DNA from: Schistosoma haematobium
Lineage: Eukaryota; Platyhelminthes; Trematoda; Strigeidida; Schistosomatidae
Reading direction: 5' to 3'
DNA: 64,000 nucleotides
NCBI RefSeq assembly: GCF_000699445.3
Contig: NC_067198.1
Location: 32,516,536-32,580,535 of the forward strand
Numbering within the stretch: the stretch's first letter is position 1; the number at the start of each line of letters is the position of its first letter. A program made the translations under genes and the position numbers. A model generated the notes under the pieces. The model was not told where the DNA came from, did no database searches, and worked only from the letters and a program-made list of their open reading frames with translations. Positions 47,252-58,968 of this stretch are shown here, piece by piece.

Positions 47252-47257
47252 AATAAA
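47252..47257 (+). promoter_or_regulatory. AATAAA polyadenylation signal of the terminal exon
   Basis: Canonical hexamer in GTCAATAAATG, just after the stop codon; implies a very short 3' UTR unless a later signal is used. Confidence 0.55.
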
Positions 47258-48354
47258 TGTTTTTGATTGCTTAAAATATTAATAGTGTTGATTTTGTTGT
47301 CGATGACAACTTTAAAGGTTGTTCTTTCTACATAAAGAAATACTGATTCCTTCGGTGTATAAGGCTGAAGATGAGGTGATTGACTAAAATTTGATATATC
47401 ATTTCCAAGACAACACATTATCAGGTTTATCTGCTTATGATATATAATTCATTTTGATATGATCAGAAATGAGATCTTTGTTCTTTCTCTGTTCAAAGCA
47501 ATAAAGGGGATTATATGCACAGAAATCTTTTTTTAAAAAGTGTATGTCATTGATTTGTAATTGTTATTGATTTAAGGGGAACGCTATCTTATGCACATAC
47601 AATTTAAATTATTCAAAAATATAATTCATATTATCGATTGACTGAATATTTCATATTACCTCAGTAAAACATAAAAACCATTTCAAGGTTCAATGTTCAA
47701 TAATTCAATATAATATCAGTTTTATTAAATACAACCTAGTAATCAAGGTAGAATTGTAATGTACGTGTTTTAAAGATCTTTTCGTTTCATTTGCGGGGTA
47801 TTAATCATAAATATTTGCATTAAGTAAATTAAAAATTCAATACTTTTCAATTGAATTATAGTATTTCAATATAAAGGACTTCCTAATAGTACATAAGTAA
47901 TCTATCATTAATTTATACATAGATTTTTATGTGGTATATGTTGCTTTCCATTGATTTTCTCAATGATTAATAAACTTGAAAGAGCCATCAAAATGTTTTA
48001 GATAAACAATGTTAGCATGAGTAAAGTATATAATTTTTAAGTAAACAAAAGCTGTATATAACCATTATGTTTTTGTTATCCTAGTACTCTTTCATCTTGT
48101 GTTACCTTGACCTTGAAACAAGTAGTTGTAAACAATAAGATTACGCTTATTGACAAGTATGTAAATTTTTATAACACAGTAGTTAAATCAAGTAAATAAT
48201 AGCTATCTTTTACTTATAAATAGAGTACAAAATTAACGAGATATAATAATCATACTGACTATAGCTAAACTATTCTGATATACAGTTGATGATAGCATAC
48301 ACTAGAAAGAAAATTTTATTCACTGTTTAAAGTTATTCTGCATTTAACTTGTCT
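47258..48354. other. AT-rich spacer
   Basis: Nothing recognised. Confidence 0.4.
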
Positions 48355-48870
48355 ATTTATTTATTTATTTGAACACATAAATATGGGTAAAAAGGGGCGT
48401 CGATTATATATGCGCCACACAAGTCACTTGATTTTTGTGTGGGCTGTGATACCTCCCGAGTGCTCAAGCCGAAGCAGGTGGTTTTCTTTGGGAGCCATAC
48501 CCGGAGCCTTCGACCAGAGGGTCTGATCCACAAGGCAGTAGAGCAATGTCAGAAGATGCAATCCCATGGTAACCGGTGACCAACGACTGGTTCATACGCC
48601 ATTTGTTCCTTCAGGATACTGCAGCACATGTGGATCATTGGTTTGGAATGAGGGTTTTCTAACTTCCCTAGAAGGACTCTCCGTGTCCATCAACCCGGTT
48701 AAAGCGGTGGACATTCGTCCTCTAAATTTCGTACACAATACCCGTGCCACGAGAAGGCAGTATGTAGAACTTTCCTGTTAGTGGTTGTACACACGTAGCC
48801 ATGTGGGAGCATTTCGAGATGGAAAGCTGACTCTTCCTACCCTCTGCCGTATCAGGGCATTTGAGGGCAT
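48355..48870 (-). mobile_element. Unclassified non-LTR element 3' end with (AAAT)n tail, copy 2
   Basis: Matches 14953-15480 along its full length, same orientation and same TTTATTTATTTG left edge. Confidence 0.65.
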
Positions 48871-50183
48871 TTAAGTTGTACTGTGCAGTAACCATGTATG
48901 TGTTAAATTCAGCTTGATAATAGTTGGAGAATATTTTCCAACTTTGGTCAATTCGAACAATTCAATCTGTGAAAACATAACGAATCAAGTGCTAATTACT
49001 TAGCAAAAGTGAATACACAAAGTAATTTAATTCATACTAAATACAAATCTATCTAATTAGGCTATGAAAATAAACAATGACTGAATTCTACAAAATGACC
49101 ATCAACACTTCAATTTCAGCATTAAATCCTGTTGAAGTGTGTTAAAACTAAAGTTAACTGATATTTAAAGAAATAGTGTCAAATTTTAATTTAATAAAAA
49201 GCATGATTTCACTAACTCAAAACAATATTAGTTCCCCATTCATACGTTTATAAATGTGGATTTCCCTTGACATTGGTTATCATGTTATTTGTTGACTGTT
49301 TGCCATCAGTTGAAATGAACTATTTTAAGATGATTAGATCCGAAGTGTGAGATGGTTTTGGAGAAACTAATTTATGATCAACCTTTGAGAGACGCTAGAG
49401 TGGCCCTGACAAAATTAACCTACTTACTAAGGTGATAAAAGGTTAAGAATTAGTATGAGAAGTATTAACTAGTAATTCGAGTTAGAAGTTAGGGTTAGGA
49501 TTTTCATTACAAACTGATATCAAATATAATGCCGAAATGCTATTTAACCATATAGATAAGTATTGACATAAGCATTTTCTAGCGATATCTCTAAGACAAG
49601 TAAATCAGTGCATTTATCCAAGAATATATCAAAAGCTTGTCACTCTTATTGAAGAGATTACTTTCAGACAGAATAATTTGACGATAAAGTCTGTGGATGT
49701 GAAATTTGGTGATGTAAGTTTGAAGCTCGCATGGGCCGTCATTTTTTTCAAGATCGTAGATACACCATGCTAATGAAAACTACAAAACCCTATTGATTAT
49801 CTTAAACCATCTAGCATCCAAATATAGTACAAACACGATCAACTCACTTAGACTGGTGGTTGCTACTCAACTTGATACATAAAACTTTTATCACTATGGG
49901 CTGGACATACAGTACACAGATTACTACTTGATGATTACTCACTGAGAGTAATAATATTCATTATGAAATATAATTAGCTTTCAGAGTATCATGAAAAAAC
50001 ATTTACCTGATAACTAAAAATAATTAAATCAAAATTAAAGTTTTCTCTGACAGTTCTTCATTCTCAGAAAATCCGTACCTTAAATTAATTCCTAAAATAT
50101 ATAAATAATTATTTCATCAGTTCACTTTCAACCAAGTTCTTAAATACCCTCAGTGATAAATAATTCATCAATATTTATTTGTC
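48871..50183. other. Spacer with a worn family C relic
   Basis: 49680-49790 preserves the order of family C (GTGAAATTTGGTGATGTAAG, then TCAAGATCGTAGATACACCA, then GCTAATGA). It is too diverged to fold. Confidence 0.4.
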
Positions 50184-50562
50184 TGGACCACTATGGAAAA
50201 CCTGGAAGCACTGGACGACTATTCCGTCCTATTGTGGGACTCTTGTGGGTCTGTTGTGAGATAGTAACTCACTGATGATAATGGTAGATGTGTCACTCAA
50301 TTTCGTGGATTAGTTGAAGTTAGACATTAACATCCTTAGATACAGGCTTAGTGGTCTAGTGGTTAAGCGATCGCGCGCGAGACTGATAGGCCCTGGGTTC
50401 GAATCTCGAGAGGCGAGGTCGTTGGTGCTCATTGTTGAGGAGTCCCATACTAAGACGAAACGGTCGTCCGGTGCTTCCAGGTTTTCCATGGTTGCCTAAC
50501 TTCAATTGACTCATGATCTCAACTATTGAAATTACTACAATCTCTAAAAAACCCCTTCTGAT
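50184..50562 (+). mobile_element. Hammerhead SINE family B, fold-back copy
   Basis: A 60-base minus 3' segment precedes a plus copy that starts in the unit's upstream part (GGTCTGTTGTGAGATAG), with B box GGTTCGAATCT and complete 3' end. Ribozyme has TTGAGGA (C3 lost). Confidence 0.8.
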
Positions 50563-51295
50563 ATTCTTTTTGTTTATTCTTCAGTTTATTCAGAATGAAT
50601 CCATGTGTAACGAGATCATTTTCATTCAAAATACCATTTTTGCATTTATTTCTTTTAATTTAAGATTCTTATTTTATTTGTAGTAAACATTTTTATTATC
50701 TACCCTATCGACTCATGTCAATGAGAATAAATAGAATATTATTGGAAATCTATTGGATCAATCAATTTTATTGATTAAAAGAAGTACAGTTGTTGTTTGT
50801 TTTTTTCTTCATTTTGTAAAGTGAACAGCTTGTTTATTTATTTATAATAAACGAATATGAGTATTCAATGATTAATTATTGTATGAAAAGTCTTTTATTC
50901 TGATTTAACTTACCACCTAAAAGTGTTCAATAATGTTTTAAATCATGTTTAGATTAAAGTTAAGAAAATTGAATAGATTGTTTTTTTTGTAGATATTTGC
51001 TGAGTTTGGATGTTATTTTTTCATCTTGAAATGATAACTGTTGGAAGAGTCATTGGAAATTACAAAACACTAGACAACTAGTTTGTTTTAATTTCAAACT
51101 TTTAAGCAATACACATTTAATATTTTATTTGAAATCAGATTCTGAATTCTTAGATTTCAAAGAAAAAGAAATGTTCGATCAAGATCCAGTACCGCATATA
51201 TATTAACTTTGGATTTCAATTGTAATTATATTTCTTCAATTCAGTTCAATATGGTATCGGGTTGTACAGGTATTAAAAGTACAAAGTATTGGATC
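50563..51295. other. AT-rich spacer
   Basis: Nothing recognised. Confidence 0.4.
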
Positions 51296-51612
51296 GGTGA
51301 GAAGCCGTTACCAGTGGAGTTCAATCAGGTCTGTTGTGAGACATCAGCTCACTGAAGACAATGGTGTACAGTGGCGCAACTTCGTGGATTGGTTGAAGTT
51401 AGACTTTAACACCGTTGGATGCCGGCTCAGTGATCTAATGGTTAAGTGCTCGCGCGCGAAACCAGTAGGTCCTGGGTTCGAATCCCGTGGGGTGCGGGAT
51501 CGTGGATGCGCGCTGCTGAGGAGTCCCATACTACGACGAAACGGCCGTCCAGTGCTTCCGGGTTTTCCCTGGTGGTCTAGCTTTAATTGACTCATGATTT
51601 CAACTTGTGAAA
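51296..51612 (+). mobile_element. Hammerhead SINE family B, well preserved
   Basis: Upstream part (GTGAGAAGCCGTTACCAGTG), tRNA-like region with GGCTCAGTGATCTA and perfect B box GGTTCGAATCC (51475-51485), then ribozyme and 3' end. One of the best candidates for a transcribed copy. Open frames of about 95 codons on both strands cross it and are fortuitous. Confidence 0.85.
51510..51555 (+). ncRNA. Hammerhead ribozyme, family B, core intact
   Basis: Stem I GCGCTG/CAGTGC (one G-T), CTGAGGA, stem II with one mismatch at its top, GAAA at 51538-51541, cut predicted after 51549. Confidence 0.85.
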
Positions 51613-54475
51613 TGTTCAAGCTTTAAAAGTCTGTTTACAGTTCTTCACTGAATATAAGGAGATAAGATTAAATCTGTTTAAATTCACCGTTAAAGCATAT
51701 TTCCTAAACGAAAATTAAATATCCCATTTATATGTTTTGGAAATATGTACGTTTGGCTTAAAATAGTAAACTAAATTTTCTTCAGTATAGATTGATATAT
51801 AATAAATGAGTCAAATGTTGGCTCAATAAAACTTGTGTTCATTACTGCCTATTGGTTAGTATTTTGATTGTTATTAATATCATTAACTTCTATGTGAAAT
51901 AAACAGATACTTTGCTGGTAATTTCATCAACAAGCTTATTTTCTTAAAATTACTTTACAATATTTGTTTAACTGATAGTCATTAAATGAGGTCAAATGAT
52001 TTGGTTTGTTTTTAAAAAGTGCTAGAGAACTGGTTTACATTTATCTGGGATATATTATTACATCATACACACATTCAACTACATCAGGTGTGGAAATTGT
52101 AAAGTGACAACTAATTGGCTTTTTTCAACTCAGCATGAATAAAACCATAGAATTTAGGGACTTAACTTTTTCAAGCATAAAATGTATGTCTATGTCCGCT
52201 TAATTATTGGTATATAATGAATCAGATGATTATCGATAGGACTGATTCCTTGTAATACCGCCAAATTCTGACTCCAGATTAGATGTCTAACTAATTTATA
52301 AGGTAAAGTACTTTATAAAACAAACAAAGTCTGATGAATACTCCATCAATTTTAACGTGTTTTGTCAGCTGTCGTAATTTTACTAGTTGACACTTGGAAT
52401 CATTTTTTATGATAAATAACTTACAACATTATCTGTCATATAAGGTAATCTGTTTAAAATGACCTCATCAATATTACTATTTCTTGAAAGATATGTTGTT
52501 TTGATATCACCTTACAGATGTGCTGCACAAACCAACTTGAATGACGGTTCAACAGACCATCACTTTCTTCTAATTTGTATATGTACCTTTTAGAGTTTGA
52601 CAGTACCACCTTGAATATCAATTAGAATATTTGAATGAACCAGATAAAAAAACTTTCTTTAATGTGATGAAAAATCCATTACATTACAGTCATAAGTCTG
52701 ACCGAACTAACATTAGTTCGTCCAAATTTGGGACGTATGTGTATAAGAGTGTCTTGAAGGCTGAGCGTTAGTTACCATTTATCTTAGATATAATATTCAT
52801 TATTCACCTATAGGGACGCTAATTAATACAAAAAATGATCTTAAACTATAGTAGCATAATTAAATAATGAAAAATAATGATAAAGATCATGCGATTCTTG
52901 TAAACAAATCAATGTGATGTAAACCGTATTCATCATGCGAATATTTTGTGTATTTATTACACTGCATCCTAATTTATCAAATTAGGATCGGTTGTAAGTA
53001 GACACATAAACATTTGTGATTATTCAAAGAGAAATAAGCGATTTATCATTCCATCTGTTATTTAATTATTCCTCTCCTTGTTGAACAAACAAAGAGAAAA
53101 TCCTATCGAAATGGTTAACGCCTATTATTCTCACAAACGATGATATGCAAATTGATCTTACTTCCCTTTCGACCATTAAATAGTTGGTATAAATATTTTT
53201 TAAATGATAAAAATATAAATATGTTTGTCTAGCTCTTATCACACACAATATGATGGACGTTCCACTAGGATCAATGAAAGCTTTTATCAGTGAGTAGTAT
53301 TTCAAGCATCAAAACCGTTTGTTCAGTTTTTTTTTAATATTTGACTATTTAAGTAGTATTGTGATTTGTTCATCCTGTCTTTTTAAAACACTTTCATCGA
53401 TCTCATCAAGTCATTAAATAATGTTTACTAAATGAATACTTTCTTTAAATTTACCCGTTCTAGAACTATAGATTTCGAAAAATGTGACTACAGATGAAGT
53501 TACAAATAATGATCGAATATTCATTGATTGCTTTTAATCAGCTTGAAATGTTGAAAAATAAAAAAAGGTTGGTAATTTCGAATATTATGATATACACAAC
53601 ATAATCCAACCAAACCAAAGACGTTCCGAATTCCATTGATCCACATTTGAACAGCTTTCCAGAAAGTAATCCAAAATTCGAAGTCTGAACATGAAATCGT
53701 TTTGAACTATTCATGTACTGCATTAAGAACCTTTAAAATGGAGACTATTTTATGTAGGGGCAAAACTGTCTGATTTCAGACAGCTATCTTCTGACAAATT
53801 TGAGTAAGGGTTGGATTATAACATACGTAAACTTGAGAAATATGAGATCATCAGATCACGAGTTAGTGGTTTAAAGGCAGAGTGCTCACCACATTGCTAA
53901 GCTGTCATGGTTTCAGTCTTGTTTTTTTTTTTGTAATTTTCTAACAATTTTCCAATTAATTTCATCTGATGACACAAACTTTTTTTCTAATATCGCAAAA
54001 GATTTATTCACTCATTTCTGTCTTATCAGGACTAAAACTAAACGCTTTATTAAGAAAATAAATACATTATTGATAACAAGTCCTGTGGTGTTAAGAAACC
54101 TCCCATCTTGTTTTCCATCTACAATCAATAACATTGTAATCAATGAGTAGAAAATTTTCGTCGTACAAGTAAAATGTCTTTTTCTATTTATTATACCACT
54201 AACTAAAGTTGAACAATGTTTTCTTATTGACTTCTAGATGTTAACAAGAAAGTGGATGTTTATTGCTTTCATTATGAATGGTAAATTTAGCATTATTGAT
54301 TAAACTAATATGACTTCAGAAATTTTTTTGAGTTTTAGCTAAACAACTAAGAATTACATGTAAAACTAGCTAGTCTGTATATGAACACAAACACATACCG
54401 TTTTTAAACTTTGTTTCTATTCAGTAAAAAAAGAAACATAACAAAATATTTCACCAACAGATCAAAACAAATATT
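51613..54475. other. AT-rich spacer, about 2.9 kb
   Basis: The largest stretch without a recognisable element. No splice-supported exon. Confidence 0.4.
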
Positions 54476-55028
54476 TTTTTGGTTGAGATCATGAACTGAT
54501 TGATGTTAGACCATCATAGAAAACCTGGAAGCACTGGACGGCCGTTTCGTCCTAGTGTAAGACTCTTCAGCAGTGAGCATTCACGATTACACACTAGAGG
54601 GACTCGAACCTAGGGCTTTCAGTCTCGCGAGCGAACGCTTAACCTACTGGACCACTGAGCCGGCATCCAATAGTGTTAATGCCTAACCTCAACCAATCCA
54701 CGAAATTGCGCGACCATCCTCCATTATACTGAGGTAGACACCTTTTTATGTCCGACACGGATTAGCTCCATTGGTCACGGCTCCACACCAGAACTCCGAG
54801 AGTTTTCTCACGAAGCTAGTACTAGTGAGCACATTGTAATTATCAGTTTAGGTGTTGTGGAGATTTTTAAGTTTTTGATTGAACTCATGAACCGATTGAT
54901 GTTAGACCACCATTGAAAACCTGAAAGCACTGGACAACCGTTTCGTCTTATTGTGTGACTCTTCGGCAGTGCGGGTCCACCATCCTGTTCGCGGAATTCG
55001 AAGCCAGGGCCTTCAGTCTCACGCCCGA
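54476..55028 (-). mobile_element. Hammerhead SINE family B, head-to-tail partial dimer
   Basis: A complete minus unit (54476-54846) runs into a second minus unit (54847-55028) truncated in its tRNA-like head. The junction TAATTATCAGTTTAGG is the same unit boundary as at 39115. Confidence 0.85.
54531..54576 (-). ncRNA. Hammerhead ribozyme, family B, core intact
   Basis: On the minus strand CTGAAGA, stem II GTCT/GGAC (with G-T), GAAA, GTC; stem I has five pairs. The second unit's ribozyme (CCGAAGA) is damaged. Confidence 0.75.
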
Positions 55029-55313
55029 AAAAAACAAATATATTCACTGAGTATCTTATAAGCAGATATATAATATTCATTTAAATGTCATATTGTGGCA
55101 GATTTTTAAAGTAGTATATACATCCATGAAATAAAAAAGTAAGGACCATGATTTCTTATAAAATGTTACTACTCTACAACTTTGCCTTTATTAAAAATCT
55201 TCTTTTTGTCAGTGTAAATGAAACAGCAATCAGAGAAGTTATAGGAAAAAAATATTTTCCTGCGATCAATTTTTTTCTAACCTACTGTTTACATTCTTTT
55301 ATACCAGTGAAAA

Positions 55314-55518
55314 AATATACGCGCTCGTGGGCGAAACTGATAGGTCCTGGGTTCGAATCTCGCGGGGTGTGAAATCGTGGATGCTCACTTCTGAGGAGTC
55401 CCATACTAGGACGAAACGGCCATCCAGTGCTTCCAGGTTTTTCATGATGGTCTAGCTTCAAGTGACTCATGATTTCAATCAGTGAAATTTTTTAAATCTC
55501 CACAAAATCCCTTCTGAT
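55314..55518 (+). mobile_element. Hammerhead SINE family B, 5'-truncated
   Basis: Begins inside the tRNA-like region (CGCGCTCGTGGGCGAAAC), B box GGTTCGAATCT, complete 3' end. The ribozyme core CTGAGGA/GAAA is kept but stem I is weakened at both ends. Confidence 0.8.
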
Positions 55519-56617
55519 TTCTATATTTATTTTGGAATATACTTGTTTTTCTAGCGGTACGTAGATCTAAAGTATTATTCAGAAGTGTAATTGATGAAAA
55601 TTTTCTCCTTGTGATCAAACTTAATAACTTACTCCGCTTCATTGTATTCGGTTGGAACTGGACTTATAGTAAATATAATGCAAGCATTTAAAGGCAGTTC
55701 TCGTATCTTATCATTTCTCTTCAAACTAGAAATTAAGTTTGTCTTTCATACATAGCATGAACACTAAGGTTTGAATCCTGGAGTTCATACTTTTATGTTT
55801 AAAATACATCCCTTTTGACTTTATTTCTTTCATTAACAAGGAATTCTTAACCAATTAATCGATTTTTTTTTAACCAACATTAAAACCTTTTCCATATCAT
55901 TCCTCCAATTAGTTTTCTACATACATCGTGGTCCAAAGTGGTTTCGATGTTTACAGCACAACTGAGATCTGATAACTCAATTGTTTCTTTCGTTGGCTAA
56001 TCTGTCGATCAATAATCCACATTGTTCAAACATTTATTTGAATAAACAATGTTAAATAATGTCAATAAGGGGGTTAGTCCAAAACATGTTTACCTAATCT
56101 TTGTTGTTCTACAACTCTTGTAATAACACTTGGTAAACTAAAGGAAATTCAAGCAAGACAAGTATGAAATGCCTTTTTGACTGAATTTCAATACTTAAGG
56201 AGAGTGGATAGTAGAATAGAGAAGGATTATATATATCAGTTCCGTTGGTAGTTGTTTTCAGTTTGGAAAATGTTAATCATTCATGAGGCCGGAAGACACA
56301 GTTCGATGTACTGAAAATAAGTTTATTTTCAAGTCTCCTTTTTCAGATTTATTTACACTGTCTAGTTAATGTTCAGAGGAAATGTTTTATGTTGAAAACT
56401 AAAAAACGTTCACTATAGTGTAATTTAAATCAGACTAATGACACTTTGAACAATCATAATACTGATTTCTAGTTAATTGAGCTATACTTTTTCTTACAAT
56501 CTGTAACAATTGAGGTTTATTCTTCCATGTAATATATATTCCGATCACCCAATAACTAATACATTTTGTTTATTGACAGATTTAGAAGTAGTTGTTTCAT
56601 TAAGCTTAAGTGAATTT
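55519..56617. other. AT-rich spacer
   Basis: Nothing recognised. Confidence 0.4.
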
Positions 56618-56742
56618 CGTTGCGTCCGAGAAAGATTAAATTATGGATAGTTTCTGAGAACTATTTATAGACTGTTATTACACCTATATATTCTTGTTGT
56701 ATAACTATTAAGTAACTAGATAATATATATTTATATTTCTTG

Positions 56743-56856
56743 AGACGGTGGAGAAGATTTGTAGCTCAGGTGGATGATTTTGGTGGAGTTTTGTTCTCTG
56801 AGCTGGATGGTTTGGTCGACCAAACCATCCAGCTCAGAGAACAAAACTCCACCAAA
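56743..56856 (+). mobile_element. 114-bp snap-back insertion with 14-bp TSD
   Basis: Flanked by ATTTATATTTCTTG at 56729-56742 and 56857-56870. It starts AGACGGTGGAGAAGATTTG and contains the perfect palindrome 56777-56858. Related pieces lie at 15687-15710 and 42235-42272. Source element not identified. Confidence 0.85.
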
Positions 56857-56858
56857 AT
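56777..56858. repeat. 82-bp perfect palindrome, no spacer
   Basis: 41-base arms centred on GTC|GAC between 56817 and 56818. Every pair was checked; pairing stops at 56776/56859. Confidence 0.95.
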
Positions 56859-57272
56859 TTATATTTCTTGTATTATAACTTTTCATTTGATCTATTGGCT
56901 ACTATTATACGACTTGCTATTCTTAAGTTATCCCCGGTCTATTAGTTACAGTATCTCACACACATAGCCACTTTTGGTCTGATCTTGTATAATTATTATT
57001 TTTCATTTTATGGTGTGATATGGTTTTTTCTGCTTGTATATCAACCAAGAATGTCTAAAATATACGATTCATACAGTGAAATTTCGAGATTGTGTTATGA
57101 ACTCAAACGGACAGGGCAAGGTAAGAGAGACCAATAAGGACTCAGAGTTGACTCTAGGCTACTTGTACTATTTAACGCATCATTGGTTTGGCACAGTGCC
57201 AAGTTCATATAAGTTGGTGTTTCTGATTGATGATTTAGTCACATGATATTTGACGGGACTTAGGACATAACA

Positions 57273-57865
57273 CGTTTCATGATATATCGATCAACACATA
57301 ATTCTGAGATTTTAGCTAAGCATGGATTACCATTTACTCTTAACTTTTATTAATGATATCAAATATTTTTCATAAACATGTCCAACTTCTTCTAAACATC
57401 ATTCACAAGTAAAATGACCCATCAATTTAAACATTCGACAATATTTCTTATTAGTTACCACAGCAAATAATATACTAACTTAGGTACTGATGTTGTGTAA
57501 AATCAAATTATCAAAATAGTACATACTCTTCTATACTAAAAACATTGGATAATATTGTTTCGAATCTAAAATTTATGCTACATTGTCCTTGAATGAAGAA
57601 AAAATACAATCCAGTTAGTGTTAATTTCCAATCAAACATTTAATAGTCCAGTAGATTAATCTACAAATTAGAATAATCCATGACATATCATATTTCATTC
57701 CACAAATATATAGAAATGTTTATATGTTTTGTGTTTTTCATTAGTTTTTTTTTAAAATAGGATACTAAGAGATGAAATAGAAAACCTAAAGAAAATACAA
57801 ATTAATTGTGAATAAATCACTAATTATATTTTTATAAATGAAAATTATGGAATTTGTAATAATAC
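57273..57865. other. AT-rich spacer
   Basis: Nothing recognised. Confidence 0.4.
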
Positions 57866-58167
57866 TGTGGTGTAGGTTACTTATATCCACATAAGTAGTA
57901 TATAACGGTGATCAGGCGTAGAATGTATTTCAGTAGAAGGTCGATGAGAAAAGAACGGGAACGGAACGTAAGTGGTATGAAAACGTATGAACAATGAAAT
58001 TAGAGACAATGGATTGATGTTTGCAACAGGAACAGTCAAGTTTGAAATGATGGATTGGTATTTTGCAAATTAACGATTTACTATATGGTTCTCAGATTTT
58101 ATTCAGACGCTCTGTAATTTTATGCTCAAATACATTCGATTGTCCCCACTTGTGTTCTGTTCACTAC
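57866..58167. mobile_element. LTR-B family, solo copy
   Basis: TGTGGTGTAGG...TTCACTAC, flanked by AATAC at 57861-57865 and 58168-58172. If that pentamer is a TSD, it is the same one as at 35308 and 36164. Confidence 0.7.
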
Positions 58168-58824
58168 AATACTACTGATTGCGTCACATTTAATTTTGGT
58201 ATAGAGATTAACTGTTATCAGTTGAAGTACAAATAGAATTAAAGAAATATTTGTAAATTATCGATGATTGTTTTGTATAATGTGTTTGAATTTAGTTAAG
58301 TTTTGTTAGATATCTCAGATATCCGGTTTTCTTTTCGTGATGTTGACAGTAATTGTCTACGGTATTATAATATATATACAAGAATTGAGTTAAATATAAC
58401 TGAAAATAAGATGAAATTCATCGTTTAAACAATTCAATTTGTATTATTATTAATAAAGTAGTTATTATTAGATACTTGACAATACGAAAGAAATGTTCAT
58501 CTCTGATCAATGTCAATTACATAATCAAAGAACAGTGGGTGGCGGGTAATCTTACTTTCTGACTTCATACTGACATCATTAGCTGGTTTCTAACCTAGGA
58601 TCCTGTGGCCCTTTGAAAACCACCATGGATTTGAACGGTTGAATCAAACGTTCATGATTTCTATCCCTAACTATGATTAAAATATGATGTAGAACAATCC
58701 CCACTCTATACTACTGGTGTCATTTTGACAAGGTAGCTCTAAATTTTATTGCTTTCAATAGGATATTGAAACGAATCCTCACAGAATGAGTCAATATTAT
58801 TTATAATATTCATTTACTAGACAA
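58168..58824. other. AT-rich spacer
   Basis: Nothing recognised. Confidence 0.4.
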
Positions 58825-58968
58825 TTTGGGATCGTGGACGCGCACTGCTGAGGAGTTCCACAATAGGACGAAACGACCGTCCAGTGCTTCCAGGTTTCCA
58901 AAGGTGGTCTGACATCAATCAGTTCATGATCTCAATCAAAAACTTAATAATCTCCACAACTCTATACT
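58825..58968 (+). mobile_element. Hammerhead SINE family B, 3' half only
   Basis: Starts just downstream of the B box (GGGATCGTGGACGCGC) and so lacks its own pol III promoter, but keeps the whole ribozyme and 3' end. Confidence 0.8.
58842..58887 (+). ncRNA. Hammerhead ribozyme, family B, core intact
   Basis: Perfect stem I GCACTG/CAGTGC, CTGAGGA, stem II GTTC/GGAC (one T-G), GAAA at 58870-58873, GTC at 58879-58881. Confidence 0.85.

Larger units (their letters stand above)
56618..57272 (+). mobile_element. Solo LTR, family LTR-A, interrupted by a palindromic insertion
   Basis: From CGTTGCGTCC to GGACATAACA. After removing the 114-bp insert and one TSD copy the length is 527 bp, matching the other LTR-A copies. 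Confidence 0.75.

Noticed and set aside
51297..51619. Open frames of about 95 codons on both strands
   Set aside because: They lie within a family B SINE, and similar frames appear in other copies (24530, 26865, 28464, 60232).
53850..53930. Possible SINE-like tRNA region (AGTGGTTTAAAGGCAGAG)
   Set aside because: Match is limited to the A-box-like part, with no ribozyme or 3' end.
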